From positions 59,473,964 through 59,537,963 of the forward strand of contig NC_134015.1 of the NCBI RefSeq assembly GCF_040712315.1: a stretch of 64,000 bases of DNA, read 5' to 3'. This DNA is from Castanea sativa (lineage: Eukaryota > Streptophyta > Magnoliopsida > Fagales > Fagaceae). The position numbers and the translations under genes are program-made. Position 1 is the first letter of the stretch. Each line of letters opens with the position of its first letter. The notes below the pieces were generated by a model that was given only the letters and a program-made list of their open reading frames with translations, ran no database searches and was not told the DNA's origin. Of this stretch, positions 37,401 through 48,769 are shown one piece after another.

Positions 37401-38445
37401 AGAAGGGGGAGTTGGGCTCATAAAATAAAAGTGGGCTAAAACTTGTCTAAGAAAAATGGCAATTTCGTTTATTTGCTTAAGTATATATATATTTTTTAAA
37501 GATATAAGTTGTACTTTGAGACAATTTATTTTCTTAAAAAAAGAAGAAGCTCAGCCAAACGTACCAAAATTTGCTTAAAAGAGGGAAGCAGGTTCAACAG
37601 TCCAACACTTTGTAATAATCTTCAAGTCTTTGCCATGTGAAAAAGGGACAGGAATGAATATAAGGAGATATATGTAGAAGGCTGCTGTTAATTCTAAGTG
37701 TTTTTCAAAAGCCAGTGTAACTTGATTAGTTGAAGACATTTGTTAGGCTAATAATTGACTACTATTTTAAATGTTTAGTAACTGAATTCATCTACTAGTC
37801 TTTGCTCATGAAAAGGACCTGTTATACACATACGTACAGTCGTTTTTCCCGGAGGAATTCGAGGAGAAGTCTAGTAGGAGCAAATGCAAGAAAACATTTT
37901 AAATTTGTGATTCGAAATTCATGTAACTAAGTCGAGCAGAAGTTAACCTGTTGCCTAGCTTTGGTTGGTAAAATAAAATGAAAGATATGTAGATGAAAAA
38001 TAATAAAAATGGCAGTCTTTCTTTCACACTGTATTTTACCCACTGTGTTTTTATAAACTGAATTGTGTGAATGATTTTTTTTTCCCTAATAAAAAAACTA
38101 ATTAACTTGATAAAATAGAAAAAAAGGGAAATGACATATTAAACAGAGAGTAAAAGTAAGGAAATTTAATATGGTTTAGGCCTAAGTCCCTAACAATAGG
38201 TCCTATGAGACTACATGTATATTATATTAAAAATATCTGTTGCAATGAATTCAATATAAGGTATTTACTGGAAAAAGGCTTAGTATTATATCATTAAAGC
38301 TAGAAACTTTAGTTTGAAATTTCAGATCTTGAACGTAAAGAGTGGTGTGGGACAAATGTTGACAATGACGGACTACGATGGTTGATGATGATGGCTAACA
38401 TTGATTATTATTGCAAAATGAATGCGTCGGCAAATCAAAGTATTA
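37401..38445. other. Intergenic, no gene recognised
   Basis: AT-rich sequence with chance reading frames only. Confidence 0.5.
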
Positions 38446-38453
38446 TGAGTGAC

Positions 38454-39080
38454 TAAGGATGACAATGGCGCAGGTTCTGTCTTGCGCCATCTTTGCCTTA
38501 TCCCGCATGACTTAAGAAATTTTTTTTTACACCATTTTTGCTCTTTGGGGGCCTGCAAAGTCTCATCGGACAAAATAAAACTCTCCTTTTTGTTAATTTA
38601 TTCTATAACTATTATAATTTTTTTAATAAAATATATTTTATTAATAAAAATATACTTAAAATTACAACTAAATTTTTATCTTATCAAATTAAACTATTTT
38701 TTAGCAAAAATTAATTAATATTATCCAAGAGTGTTCAACAAGATAAAATCACAACAAAAATAAAAATTGTATAGTATAATAAATAACAAAATAGAAGCAG
38801 AGAGTCACGTTGGATAAAATAAAATAAGCTAATATTGATATGTTTGTTTAAATAGTAAAGTTTTAGAGTATGAAAAATTTACAATTATAACATTTATCAA
38901 TGCAAGGTGGGTACAAGGCAAGAATAGGATAGGGTAAGTTTAAAAAGTCTAAATCCATTTTCGCACCGCCCTGTTGTGTGGGGCTAAAATCTTACCCTAT
39001 CCTCACCCCACCACCTTTGCAGGGAGGGGAAAACCTGTGCGGGACGGGGTCAAGTAAGAAGGGGCAAAATTACCATCCTA
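38454..39080. mobile_element. hAT-like nonautonomous element with perfect 8 bp target-site duplication
   Basis: Termini TAAGGATGACAATGG and (inverted) TAGGATGGTAATTTTG are imperfect inverted repeats. The element is flanked by TGAGTGAC on both sides (38446-38453 and 39081-39088). An 8 bp duplication with TAGGATGNNAAT-type ends fits the hAT superfamily. Inside, the right third is GC-rich (CCGTCCCGCACAG, CCTCACCCCACC on one or other strand) while the middle is very AT-rich. No transposase. Confidence 0.82.
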
Positions 39081-39309
39081 TGAGTGACTATATCAAAGGA
39101 ATGGAGAACTTGGCTATGAAAATGTTATAGAGAAAGAGAAAGCAAGAGAAACTAACGTGATATAGCTTGATGGCTTACATGATTCACAGTGGAAAGCCAT
39201 GAGTGATCATATCTGTAAGTGCACAATTGTACTCGGACCCAAAAACAAGTGTTGGGCTTGGATCCAATGAGCTTTATACAATAAAATTTAAAGAGAATGG
39301 ATTTGAAAT

Positions 39310-40134
39310 CTAGGTCCCATTCTTCTTTTTTACCACAACTGTGTGCGCCAACCATTCTGGGTAGAAAACTTCTTTAATAACACCAGCCCTTTTGAGCTTA
39401 AGCACATCTTCTTTGATAGCCTTGGAATGCTCTTTGGAGGATCGCCGAGGTGGTTGCCTCCTAGGAACAAAAGCAGGGTTGACGTTCAAATGATGACAAA
39501 TGAAGCTTGGGTCAACCCCCGGGGCCTCATAAGAATCCCAAGCGAAGACATCTATATTGTCTTTCAAAAACTTGACTAATTCCATTTTCTCCTGGTGTGG
39601 TAACCGTATTCCCACTTGAAAGAACCTCTCGGGATCATCGGCTATTAGAAACCTCTCCAAACCTTCACACATGGCTTCCTCTGCTGTCACCGCATCGGGC
39701 GCATCCAGAGTTGTTAATTGCTATAAGTCCTTCATAACCGAGGCCAAGGACTCTAATTTGGCTTGATGTAGTACTGCAGCCGATATGCATTGCCTTGCCA
39801 CTGCTTGGCTGCCAAGAATTTCTTCGATGAGTCCCTTCGAAAGGAATTTTACTTTAACATGCAAAGTTGAGGAGACAGCACCCAAAGCGTGCAACCAAGG
39901 CCTGGCAAGGATGGCCGTGTATGGGGAATATGCGTCAACCATAATAAAATCCACCTCGACCATTTCCGAGCCAGACTGTACAGGCAATCGAATCTGTCCC
40001 TTTGGTATGACAGTCTTCCCTTCGAAGCTTATCAGTAGGGAGTCATAAGGAGTGAGATCCTCCAGTTTTAACCTTAGCCCCTTGAATAAGTCAGGATACA
40101 TAATATTCGCGCCGCTGCCTTGATCGATCATCAC
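39310..40134 (-). pseudogene. Protease and first part of reverse transcriptase, broken
   Basis: The protease part at 40134-39721 contains IDQGSGANIMYPDLF, the D-x-G type active-site region of retropepsin-like proteases in plant Ty3/gypsy elements. It ends at an in-frame TAG (39721-39723). The same frame resumes with AEEAMCEGLERF and continues as the RT N-terminus (EWLAHTVVVKKKNG at 39312-39355). There the expected W-R-V-C-V-D continuation is replaced by LTR sequence, so the catalytic core is deleted. Confidence 0.85.
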
Positions 40135-40159
40135 CCTTTTAACGTCGTAATTCCCTATC

Positions 40160-41732
40160 TCAAAATGACCACCAGGGCGTCATCATGGGGTTGGATGGTA
40201 CCAACCTTATCCTCCTCTGAGAATCCCAAGACAAGCATATTCCCTCTAATTCTCTTCGGCTTCGAGCCTGACTCCTCGGCTTGGGAGTGTGATACCGCTA
40301 TAACCTTGGTAGGACAGGAACCAGTCCTGCCAGGTGCAGCGAAGATGACATTAATCGTTCCCAAAGGCGGTCGAGATGAGTTGTTCTTTTGATTATTTGA
40401 ACCTGACTGACTGCCTTGCCCGTTAGGTTGGTACAGGTGCTGCTTCAACTTTCCCTCGCTAACAAGCTGTTCCAGATGGTTCTAGAGGGTCCGACAATTC
40501 TCAGTAGTATGACCCACATCCTGATGGTACTGGCAAAAAAGATTCTGATTCTGCTTCGTAGGGTCCCCCGCTATCTTACTGGGCCATTTGAAGTAGGGTT
40601 CCTTACGGACTTTCTCCAGTAGTTGGTGCACTGGTTCTCGGAATACAGTATTAATTGCTTGAGGAGCGGCTGAGCCAGACTACCTAGAGTAATCTCTCCT
40701 CGGCTTATTGTTGTGGTACCTGTCCGACTTGAAATCCCTTCTCTCCTGCGGGATAACCTTGGCCTTACCCTAACCCTGCTGTTGATCTTCCTCAACCCTT
40801 TTGTACTCGTCAATATGGTCCATGAGGCGACGTACATTCTGTACGGGCTTTTTAGTCAAGGATTTCCTCAAGTCATGATCAGTGGGAAGGCCCACTTTAA
40901 AAGTATTAATCGCCACCTCGTCAAAATCTCCATCTATCTCGTTAAACATCTCCCAATACTTATCGGAGTATGCTTTCAACGTCTCACCCTCCCTCATAGC
41001 CATAGATAATAGCGAGTCCAACAGTCGAGGAACTCTGCTGCATGTAATGAACCAAGACGCGAATACCTTAATAAGTTCCCTGAACAAACCAACAAACCCC
41101 GACTTTAGTCCATTGAACCATCTCATAGCAACAGGTCCTAAGCTAGAAGGAAAGACTTTACACATCAAGGTTTCATTATGAGAATGAACCGCCATCCTCT
41201 GATTAAAGTGGCTCACATGTTCCACTAGGTCTGTTCAGCCATTGTAAATAGTGAAGGTGGGTTGGGTGAACTGCCTAGGGAGCCTTTCATTCTCAATCCT
41301 GCGTGAGAAGGGCGATTTGGAGAGTTGGTGTAACGCTCGGCTCATAGCGTCGTTCCCCAAGCCCCTAGAGGGAAGCTTCCTATGCTTACGACCTGGTAGG
41401 TCATCCTTTTCGCAAGAGAAGGTTTCACTAAGGGGAGTCTTGGACCTTGAACTGTAACTACTTCCCCGGGATTCCCCTGAAGAAGGATTGGATGGGGGTG
41501 AAGCCCGCCTTCATCTGACACGGCGCAGCTTCTTCTTAAGGTGGTCAATCTCCCTCTGCATGGCCTTGGCATCATCCTCATTGGTGGCACTGCCTCCGCC
41601 GCGCGTATGACTCGCGCCAGGATATACGGTATGAACACTTCCCTCTCGATCCCTCCGGCGCTCAAGACGCTTAAAAAGATCTTCGAGCTGTGATCCCTGA
41701 GATTCTGCATGATGTGAACCCAAGCCTGCCAT
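40160..41732 (-). pseudogene. gag of the Ty3/gypsy element, frameshifted
   Basis: The first frame (41732-41511) starts MAGLGSHH and has a coiled-coil-like stretch (DDAKAMQREIDHLKKKLRR). The retrotransposon gag (capsid) domain is at about 41225-40770 (PVAMRWFNGL, then AMREGETLKAYSDKYWEMFN, VGLPTDHDLRKSL). Further on, in another frame, comes a zinc-knuckle-like CQYHQDVGHTTENCRTL near 40480-40530 and a Q/N/S-rich linker. The pieces change frame, so gag cannot be translated as one protein. Confidence 0.8.
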
Positions 41733-41761
41733 GATGTTCCAATTCCTTCAACGCTAGATTT

Positions 41762-41777
41762 CCCACAGACGGCGCCA
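41762..41777 (-). promoter_or_regulatory. Primer-binding site of the Ty3/gypsy element
   Basis: Two bases after the LTR, the minus strand reads TGGCGCCGTCTGTGGG, a TGGCGCC-type PBS as used by several plant Ty3/gypsy lineages. Confidence 0.75.
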
Positions 41778-41779
41778 AT

Positions 41780-42556
41780 TGTAAGTACACAATTGTACCC
41801 GGACCCAAAAACAATTGTTGGACTCGGGCCCAATGAGCCTTATACAATAAAATTTGTAGAGAATGGATTTGAAATCTAGGTTCGGGATGTTGGAAGTTTG
41901 ATTAACAGACTAGAGTGCAACAATTTAAACAAATGGTAGATGAATATGATAAAGAGACCTCCTCGGACGTAAGCCGAGGACGATATGTGTATATATATAT
42001 TTTTTTCTATGCCAAAGTTTACAATTCTTAGTTCCTGTTTTCTCTCAGCAGAAAATGCAGATCCCTCTCTTTTTCCTCTCTCGTTTCCTTATATATTTCT
42101 TCTTCACTAGTTCATCCACGTGTCATACAAACCTTCCCTTTGGATACTTGTCCCATCCACTACCTTCTTGAAGTCTTCAAATAATAGCAGGGAGGGTGAA
42201 TCCTACTGTTCAAAGGTTATTTCCCCATTAATGCGGCCAGAGAGGTAGATGCAGGGCCTTTAATGTGGTGGTAGCAGCTTTTTCCTTAGATATTCCTCAC
42301 ATGTCTCTGCTTCTAAAGGGTGCTGGGATCACCCTCTTACCCACCAGTTCTTCTAGAGTTCTGCCTCTAACCCATTTAGCAAGTCCCAGGGTCATTGCTG
42401 GACCTGTCCGAGGAGACACTCCTTCTTGGACAACTCCTCGGACTACTACAATACGGATTGACTTGTAGGCCTAGAGGCCCTGATTAAAACAAACTGGTAC
42501 CAGCCAATTAGGCCCAAAGCCCAAATGTTTATTCAAGAATTTTTTTACCCCCCACA
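41780..42556 (-). repeat. 5' LTR (777 bp) of the Ty3/gypsy element
   Basis: On the minus strand it starts TGTGGGGGGTAAAAAAATTC and ends GTACAATTGTGTACTTACA. It contains a TATATAAGG box (revcomp near 42090), CCTCGGCTTACGTCCGAGGA near 41962-41981 and the CTCATTGGGCCCGAG block near the end. It is related to the solo LTR at 27798-28479. Confidence 0.88.
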
Positions 42557-42573
42557 ATATCTTTGCAATATTA

Positions 42574-42636
<63 letters not shown>

Positions 42637-43710
42637 CAATAAAGTCGTGTAAAGTATATAGAGGAATATGTTAGGTTTAGAATGGTAGTCCTAAAATCAT
42701 GATTACAAAATTACGATAACTCATAGTAAACCATGAACTACGTATTATTTGCAATATCCTAACATATTCTAACTGACTAGATATCCAAATGTTAGCTCTA
42801 GTTATATATTATTGGAAATTGAGTAAAACAAGGAAAATGATTACCTGAATTACTAAAGAAACAACATCAATTTATTGAAAGTTATTAGGTACTTATAAAG
42901 TTGAAATATTGTACTCTTTATTCTTATATAAATTGTGAATTAAATTATAAATTTAGTTAATGATCTCTACTATCATGTGAAAAGAGGAAATATCATGTCT
43001 ATATTCCTCGAATATTAAACAATTACTTCAATTTATTAGCATTTCTATTCACGTAATTCATTTTGGAGCCAAACTAAACCTATATCTAATGAACTTTCTT
43101 GGAGTATTCAAGTTCAACTTACCTGGCAAACACAAAACATGGTGTTATGTCATTACCCCTGAAAGTAGGGTTTCTAATTGGCAGTTGTTGGAAGTGTAAA
43201 GGTGATATACAATTCTTAATTTCTTACTTACAGTACCCCCTAAAGCAAAGCATAAAGGACATTAATGACTATTAAAATGATTCAAGGACACATGAGGTGG
43301 CCTAGTCCCTTTTAGATAAGAAAAGGTAGAGAGGGAAGATAATTTTGAAGCACATCACTATGGAATTATCAAATATTTTCTTTCACCATTTGGGCAAAGA
43401 AAAATTGAGCTGTTGTTCGTCCTTCACATAAATTAGCAAGATAGAAACTGAGGGCCCTACAAGATTTGGTGATAAAACCAACCCCAAAGGCGTGAAGCCT
43501 TCTAAAAAGGGATGAGATTTCCATGTACTAGTTGTTTTGGAACTCTCTATTTTGTGTTTTGTGTATGCCCCCCCTCTCTGTCTCTCTCGTGCATGCTGTC
43601 CTCCCTTGATGAGTTGGTGGATATAAATCAAACCCATTTCCTCCCCTGGTTGATATAGAATCAATCCCATATAAGTTTTTCATGCAAGCCTCCTTGCTAG
43701 CTAGTAAGTA
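42557..43710. other. Upstream region of the peptide gene, with (TA)n
   Basis: An A run followed by a (TA)n microsatellite lies at about 42572-42634. The next kilobase is AT-rich without a gene. Closer to the peptide gene are a CCCCCCTCTCTGTCTCTCTC stretch near 43568 and a TATA-like GGATATAAATC near 43619, about 90 bp before the start codon. Confidence 0.5.
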
Positions 43711-45374
43711 ATGGAGCTGATAGTTATGACTACGCTGTGTTTTGTCCTCTTGGCTTTGCTAACACCATCTGCATCTTTACAAATTCAGGTGCAACCATCA
43801 CATGAAAAGGGTACATTCTCTCTCCCTCCCTCCCTCTCAACTAACACTCTTCCTCTCTTTTTGATGTTTATGATCTCATTACTTTGCATTACTGGCAGCC
43901 AATGAACTCCAGCATTATTCTCTCCCTGCACTGCCAAGAAAGCTCAGACTCTTTGAGGAAGTGACGGTAGGAACCCATTTGAGAGAATCGAAAAATCTTG
44001 TTTTTGTCTTGAAATTCTTAGACATCTCTATGTTTCTTAAATTAACTCCTTTCTTATTTTGCTGAGAAACAGGTTAAAGAATATGGAGGTCAAGATTCCA
44101 CATCATACAATGTGGAATATGTTGCAGGTGATTACCTAAATTTATATCACAAAATAAATACCCTAAATATGAAAGTTACATAGCTTTGTCATCACATACA
44201 GAAGGAAAATGTTGAAAATCGAAGCTATGGCAATAGGGGATATATATTGATATATAATGTAAGAAACAGTGACCTCAGGCTCCTTTTTAATAGCATCAAA
44301 TTAGTAGCCTTTTCTCAGGTGCACAAAAAAATTACAGTAGGATTCTTTGCTGGCCTTGACATGAATATTCTTGCAATATTCGATTTGCAAATATCATTTC
44401 TTGTCCTTTCTATGATGAGTATATAATAGGGCCTTATATTGATATGGTGCACCTTGTGCAGGTCTCTAGAATTCACAAATAAAATTGTTGAATATTTCCT
44501 TCCACTCGAGCAACCCTTTTTATTTTCTCCCTTATTTTTTTCTCTATTGACCAAATGCTTCGTTCCCCAAGACATATATTAGTAGCTAGTAATTTTAGAA
44601 GCAGATGCAGTTTTTGTAGTTAGCTTGCAAATTAGTTCTTCACTATTTGGAGGAGTAGCAGTAGTACTATTAATGACCTGTTTGAATGGAGGGAGAAAGG
44701 AGGGGGAGTGGAGAGGAGTAAAGTAGTGTTGACTATAAATAAGCTATTTTTGTACTAAATCTACTCTACTCTCCCTCCCTCCCCTTAATCTAAACGGATC
44801 ATAAGTTTTATGGTATCTTATTAAGCTATTTGATGAAAGAAAATAAAAATAAAAGCCAGTACTCTCAGCTTCAGCTTCTAAATAATACTTTTCAAAATAA
44901 CTAATATCTTCCAAAAACTTAACACCTTTTTATGGGTTAGGTAAAAAGAAATTAATACACTAATAACAAAATGTTAAGCAGGTATACAGTAGTGGAAAAG
45001 TTGATATAGTAAAAATCTGATGTATATGTGACTAAATTGTCACACTCGTTGATATATACTACTTCCATAATATGTTTAAAATGAGTAAAATGTAGAAAAA
45101 TGTCATTTCTCACGTAACAATATCTAATTAATTGCGTGCTAAACATGCTTGAGTGACATGTTTTAATTACTTATTATTTGATGGGACATGTCCAGGTAAG
45201 CAGGCAAAGCATGATAATAAGGAGCAAGTTAATAATGTGGTGCATGGAAACAAAGGGACATGGAGAGAATGGGTGGAGAGAGGTGCAGATGAGTCAGAGT
45301 TTTATACAATGGATTATTCCAGTGTTAGAAGAAGACGTCCCATACATAACAAGTCCATGCCGGTTACTCCATGA
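43711..45374 (+). CDS. RGF/GLV/CLEL peptide hormone precursor (RGF8-like by position)
   Basis: Four exons: 43711-43810, 43899-43966, 44073-44127, 45196-45374; 402 nt, 133 aa, phases consistent. The N-terminus MELIVMTTLCFVLLALLTPS is a signal peptide, with cleavage likely near residue 22 (SAS|L). A variable region follows. The C-terminus holds the hormone motif at residues 114-126, DYSSVRRRRPIHN, followed by seven residues KSMPVTP. The Asp-Tyr pair is the tyrosylprotein sulfotransferase signal of the Root Meristem Growth Factor/GOLVEN/CLE-like family, and the P and HN near the end are characteristic. The motif is closest to the GLV1/GLV2-type R-rich variants I know. Mature peptides act outside the cell through RGFR/RGI receptor kinases in root meristem and gravitropism. 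Exon 2 could end at 43960 instead (shorter by VT). Intron 3 (1.07 kb) carries a small MITE. By gene order it corresponds to At2g03830. Confidence 0.85.
44674..44801. mobile_element. Foldback MITE (128 bp) inside intron 3 of the peptide gene
   Basis: The left arm TGACCTGTTTGAATGGAGGG pairs with the inverted right end TGATCCGTTTAGATTAAGGG, and the GGAGGGGGAG/CTCCCTCCCT parts also pair. It is flanked by TAA at 44671-44673 and 44802-44804. Confidence 0.7.
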
Positions 45375-46106
45375 AACATGGGATATATGGATCAAGGCTG
45401 AGGCAAGGGTATCTGATTTCATTCCCAGTGTACAAGTACAGAACAAGCTACTTTGAGTCAGTTTTTGGACACAGTTTTGGCAAAAGTAATGTTATTGTAG
45501 TTAGGGAATTGAGGAATGTGTCTTCTTCTATTGTGTATGGTGGCCGACATTACGGATCAAAATTCTAAGATTTTGTTTTAAAACCCCACAAAAGGACCCT
45601 ACCCCTACCGGTGCGTGCAAGTTAATCCTATATTTGTCTTATCGATCAACTTTTTTTCTAAATAGTAGTCAAATATTGGGGTCACAAACACAAACCCCAC
45701 AGTCTCTCACGCGTTACAAACCATGTTTGTATTAGTTGGAAACCAACACTACGTGCTTGATTATAGTAAACAAGTTTAATTTGTATTGTATTTTGATTGA
45801 TGGGAAGTGGAAGTGGAAGTGGGAGACGTTCAAGTTTCAACCTCGGTATTAAACCCTATGTTACGTTGTCACGCCATACATTTTGGCACATGTGATGTAC
45901 TTTTTGGACTTTGTTGTTATGATCGAGAGGGAACACCTTTCTATGGTGTGATAGTAGTACGAATGTTTGACCCTCTTGATAGATTTGAGCATTCCAATTA
46001 TATAATCTTGGACTCCTGCTCACCCATTCTAATTACCAGACAATCACGTTTGCATGTTCTCTAGTTTTTTTTGCATATTTTATTGTGTGAACATGGGGCA
46101 CGAGAT
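45375..46106. other. 3' flank of the peptide gene, no gene recognised
   Basis: The first part is probably 3' UTR. A frame of 85 codons at 45807-46064 has no recognisable domain and no context supporting it. Confidence 0.5.
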
Positions 46107-46109
46107 TTA

Positions 46110-47197
46110 GAGCATCCACAGTAGTGGAGCTAAAAATTTAATTTTTTAGTTTTACAAAAAGTTATTTTATCTATTTTACTTATATATTTTACAAAATATG
46201 CTGCAGCAGTAGATCTATTTTAACTTTCAACACAATAAAATAATATAAACCTCACAATAAAATAATATATCTACTACAATAAAATAATATATTCATTACA
46301 ATAAATAACAATCACAACCAACCGCAACCGCAACCGCTATCACTACCACTACCGCCACCGCCACCGACTCTTCCACCGCCACCGCAATCGCTACCGCCGC
46401 CGACCGTCACCGCCGCCACGTAATAGAATAATATATTCTCTACAATAAACAACAATCACAGCTACTGTCATCACCACTGTCACTACCACCACCGCCATTG
46501 CAACAGCCACCACCACTGCAACCGCCACCATCAAAAAAATTATTTTTTTCTCACCAATATCAAATAGTAATAATCTACCGCTTAAAATTTATTACAAAAA
46601 TATTATAAAACATTACTTAATTTTAATTTCTTATTATTCTTTATTTTATTTTTCTTATTTATCTTATTTGTTGGTTTCATCCAAATACACGTATTTTTTT
46701 TTTCCTCTTTGTTTGCTTCATTTCTTCAATCCTCTGAACTTTTCTTTCTGAAAGTGAATGAGAGACAGAGAAAGGCACGGTGATAAAAGAAAGGAAAAAA
46801 CAATGGAGCAAAACCCAGAAGGATCAGCGGTGAGCTCAAAAGGATCGGCAGTCAAACTCAACCAAAAACCCAGATCAAACTCATAAGGATCGGCGGCCTG
46901 GGTCTGAGCTAATCGGTGGCTTGGAGGGTCGGTGACGGTGTGGGTTTGAGAGCTTGGGATGGAGTGGGTCTGAGGTTGAGAGGGTTGATCGGCGGTGGGT
47001 CTCAGCTGGTGGGTCGGTGACGGTGGGTCTCGGCGACGGTGAGCTTGAGAGAGTTGAGAGCTTCGGACGGCATGGGTCTCAGCTGGTGGGTCGGTGACGG
47101 GCCGGCGGCAGTGAGCTTGAGTGAGTTGAGAGAGTTGAAAGAGAAGAGATGAGAGTTGAGAGAGTTGAAAGCTTCAATGCACACAAAGATGAGAGTG

Positions 47198-47234
<37 letters not shown>

Positions 47235-47448
47235 TTTTGTTTGAATTATTTTAATCGGGCCCCGAATAAAAAATTCTTTTTTTTTTTTTTATAACTCTCA
47301 GCTACAGTGCTCATGTATTGCTACATGAGCACTGTAGCGCAAAGCTAAAAATTTTTAGCTTTGCCTCCACTGCTGCAGGAGGGATTTTGGGGTTTGAGTG
47401 GAGCTAAAATAGCAATATAGCTATTTAGCTCCACTGCTGTGGATGCTC
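46110..47448. mobile_element. Harbinger-like TIR element, 1.34 kb, TSD TTA
   Basis: The left end GAGCATCCACAGTAGTGGAG and the inverted right end GAGCATCCACAGCAGTGGAG differ by one base in the first 20, and both continue CTAAA. TTA flanks both ends (46107-46109 and 47449-47451). The interior holds an ACC/GCC-rich tract at 46318-46420 and a related one at 46459-46530, GGTC/GGCG-rich and GA-rich stretches to 47232, and a perfect 17 bp inverted repeat with a 4-base loop at 47301-47338 (GCTACAGTGCTCATGTA arms). No transposase, so it is nonautonomous. It is a longer relative of 53638-54034. Confidence 0.88.
47301..47338. repeat. Perfect 17 bp hairpin inside the Harbinger-like element
   Basis: GCTACAGTGCTCATGTA, loop TTGC, then the exact inverse. 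Comparable hairpins sit near the right end of 53638-54034 and inside 53275-53637. Confidence 0.9.
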
Positions 47449-47476
47449 TTAGGATTAGCCAATTTTTTGAACATTA

Positions 47477-48273
47477 GCATCCCTCTTTTTAAAAGTTTGT
47501 CTAGTTTATACTAAGAACTCACTTTTTTATATTTTATATTATTACTTCTCAAAAATATCTATATCAGTTTATCTATCATACACCCTTATCTTATTTAAAT
47601 AATCGGTATTATTTTTTTTTATTAGTATTTTCATATAATATCTCTCTCTCTCTCTGTCCTCTCACATCTAAAAGTAAAATTTTGGTGTATAATAGATAAA
47701 TTGATGACCTTAGTTTATCTAATCTCTCTCACAGTCTCACCTCTCACCCATTTCTCATCAAAGCCCAGAATCTGTTTCTTCTCTCTCCGCTGCTGTCACT
47801 ATTTCTTCTTCTTCTTTGCTTAGATCACCTCTCCCTCTCTCCCTCAGGGTCAAACTGCCTTTCCCTTTGTTCAAACTCCAAGCCACCACAAGCAATGTCA
47901 AGCACAAAAACTCATTCCAGTTGACCCATAAACTCCGACCTCCTTCATAAGGACCGAGACATGTTCCAATTGACCCCCAAGCACCGACCCACAACCACAA
48001 GTTCGCAACAATACTCTCTCTCTCTTTCTCTCTCTCTCTCTCTTTATATATATATATATTGGGGTGTCTGTGTGTTGATGTGTTTGATTTTTTGATGATT
48101 TTAAGGTCGGGTAATTATGTATTGTAATGTTGTAGTGGTGTCTATTTTACACTAAGAACTCACTTTTTTCTATTTTACACTATTACTTCTCAAAAATATC
48201 TATATCAGTTTATCTATCATACACCTTTATCTTATTTAAATAATTGGTATTATTCTTTTTTATTAGTATTTTC

Positions 48274-48310
<37 letters not shown>

Positions 48311-48677
48311 CCTTTCACATCTAAAAGTAAAAATTTGGTGTCTAATAGATAAATTGATGGCCGTAGTTTATCTAATCTCTCTCACGGTCTCACCTCTCAC
48401 CCCTTTCTCATCCAAGCCCATAATCTGTTTCTTCTCTCTCCACTGCCGTCACTATTTCTTCTTCTTCTTTGCTCAGATCACCTCTCCCTCTCCCCTCAGG
48501 GTCAAACCGCCTCTCCCTCTATTCAAACTCCAAGCCGCCACAAGCATCCATCTCCACAAGTAGTGTCAAGCACAAAAACTCATTCCAGTCGACCCACAAA
48601 CTCCAACCTCCTTCACAAGCACCGAGACATGTTCCAGTTGACCCCCAAGCACCGACCCACAACCACAAGTTTGCAAC

Positions 48678-48769
<92 letters not shown>

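Larger units (their letters stand above)
39214..42556 (-). mobile_element. Ty3/gypsy retrotransposon with large internal deletion, TSD ATATC
   Basis: The element is on the minus strand. The complete 5' LTR is at 42556-41780, the PBS at 41777-41762, then a degenerate gag, a protease region, the first part of reverse transcriptase, and a 3' LTR reduced to its last roughly 100 bp (39313-39214). Both outer ends keep TG/CA, and ATATC occurs at 39209-39213 and at 42557-42561, a perfect 5 bp target-site duplication. The whole 3.3 kb is therefore one insertion. Most of pol and about 680 bp of the 3' LTR were lost by a deletion whose junction lies at about 39305-39314. Confidence 0.92.

Noticed and set aside
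41342..41833. 163-codon minus-strand frame
   Set aside because: It runs across the LTR end, primer-binding site and gag in a frame other than the gag frames.
45807..46064. 85-codon frame downstream of the peptide gene
   Set aside because: No domain, no splice context and no conserved features that I can recognise.
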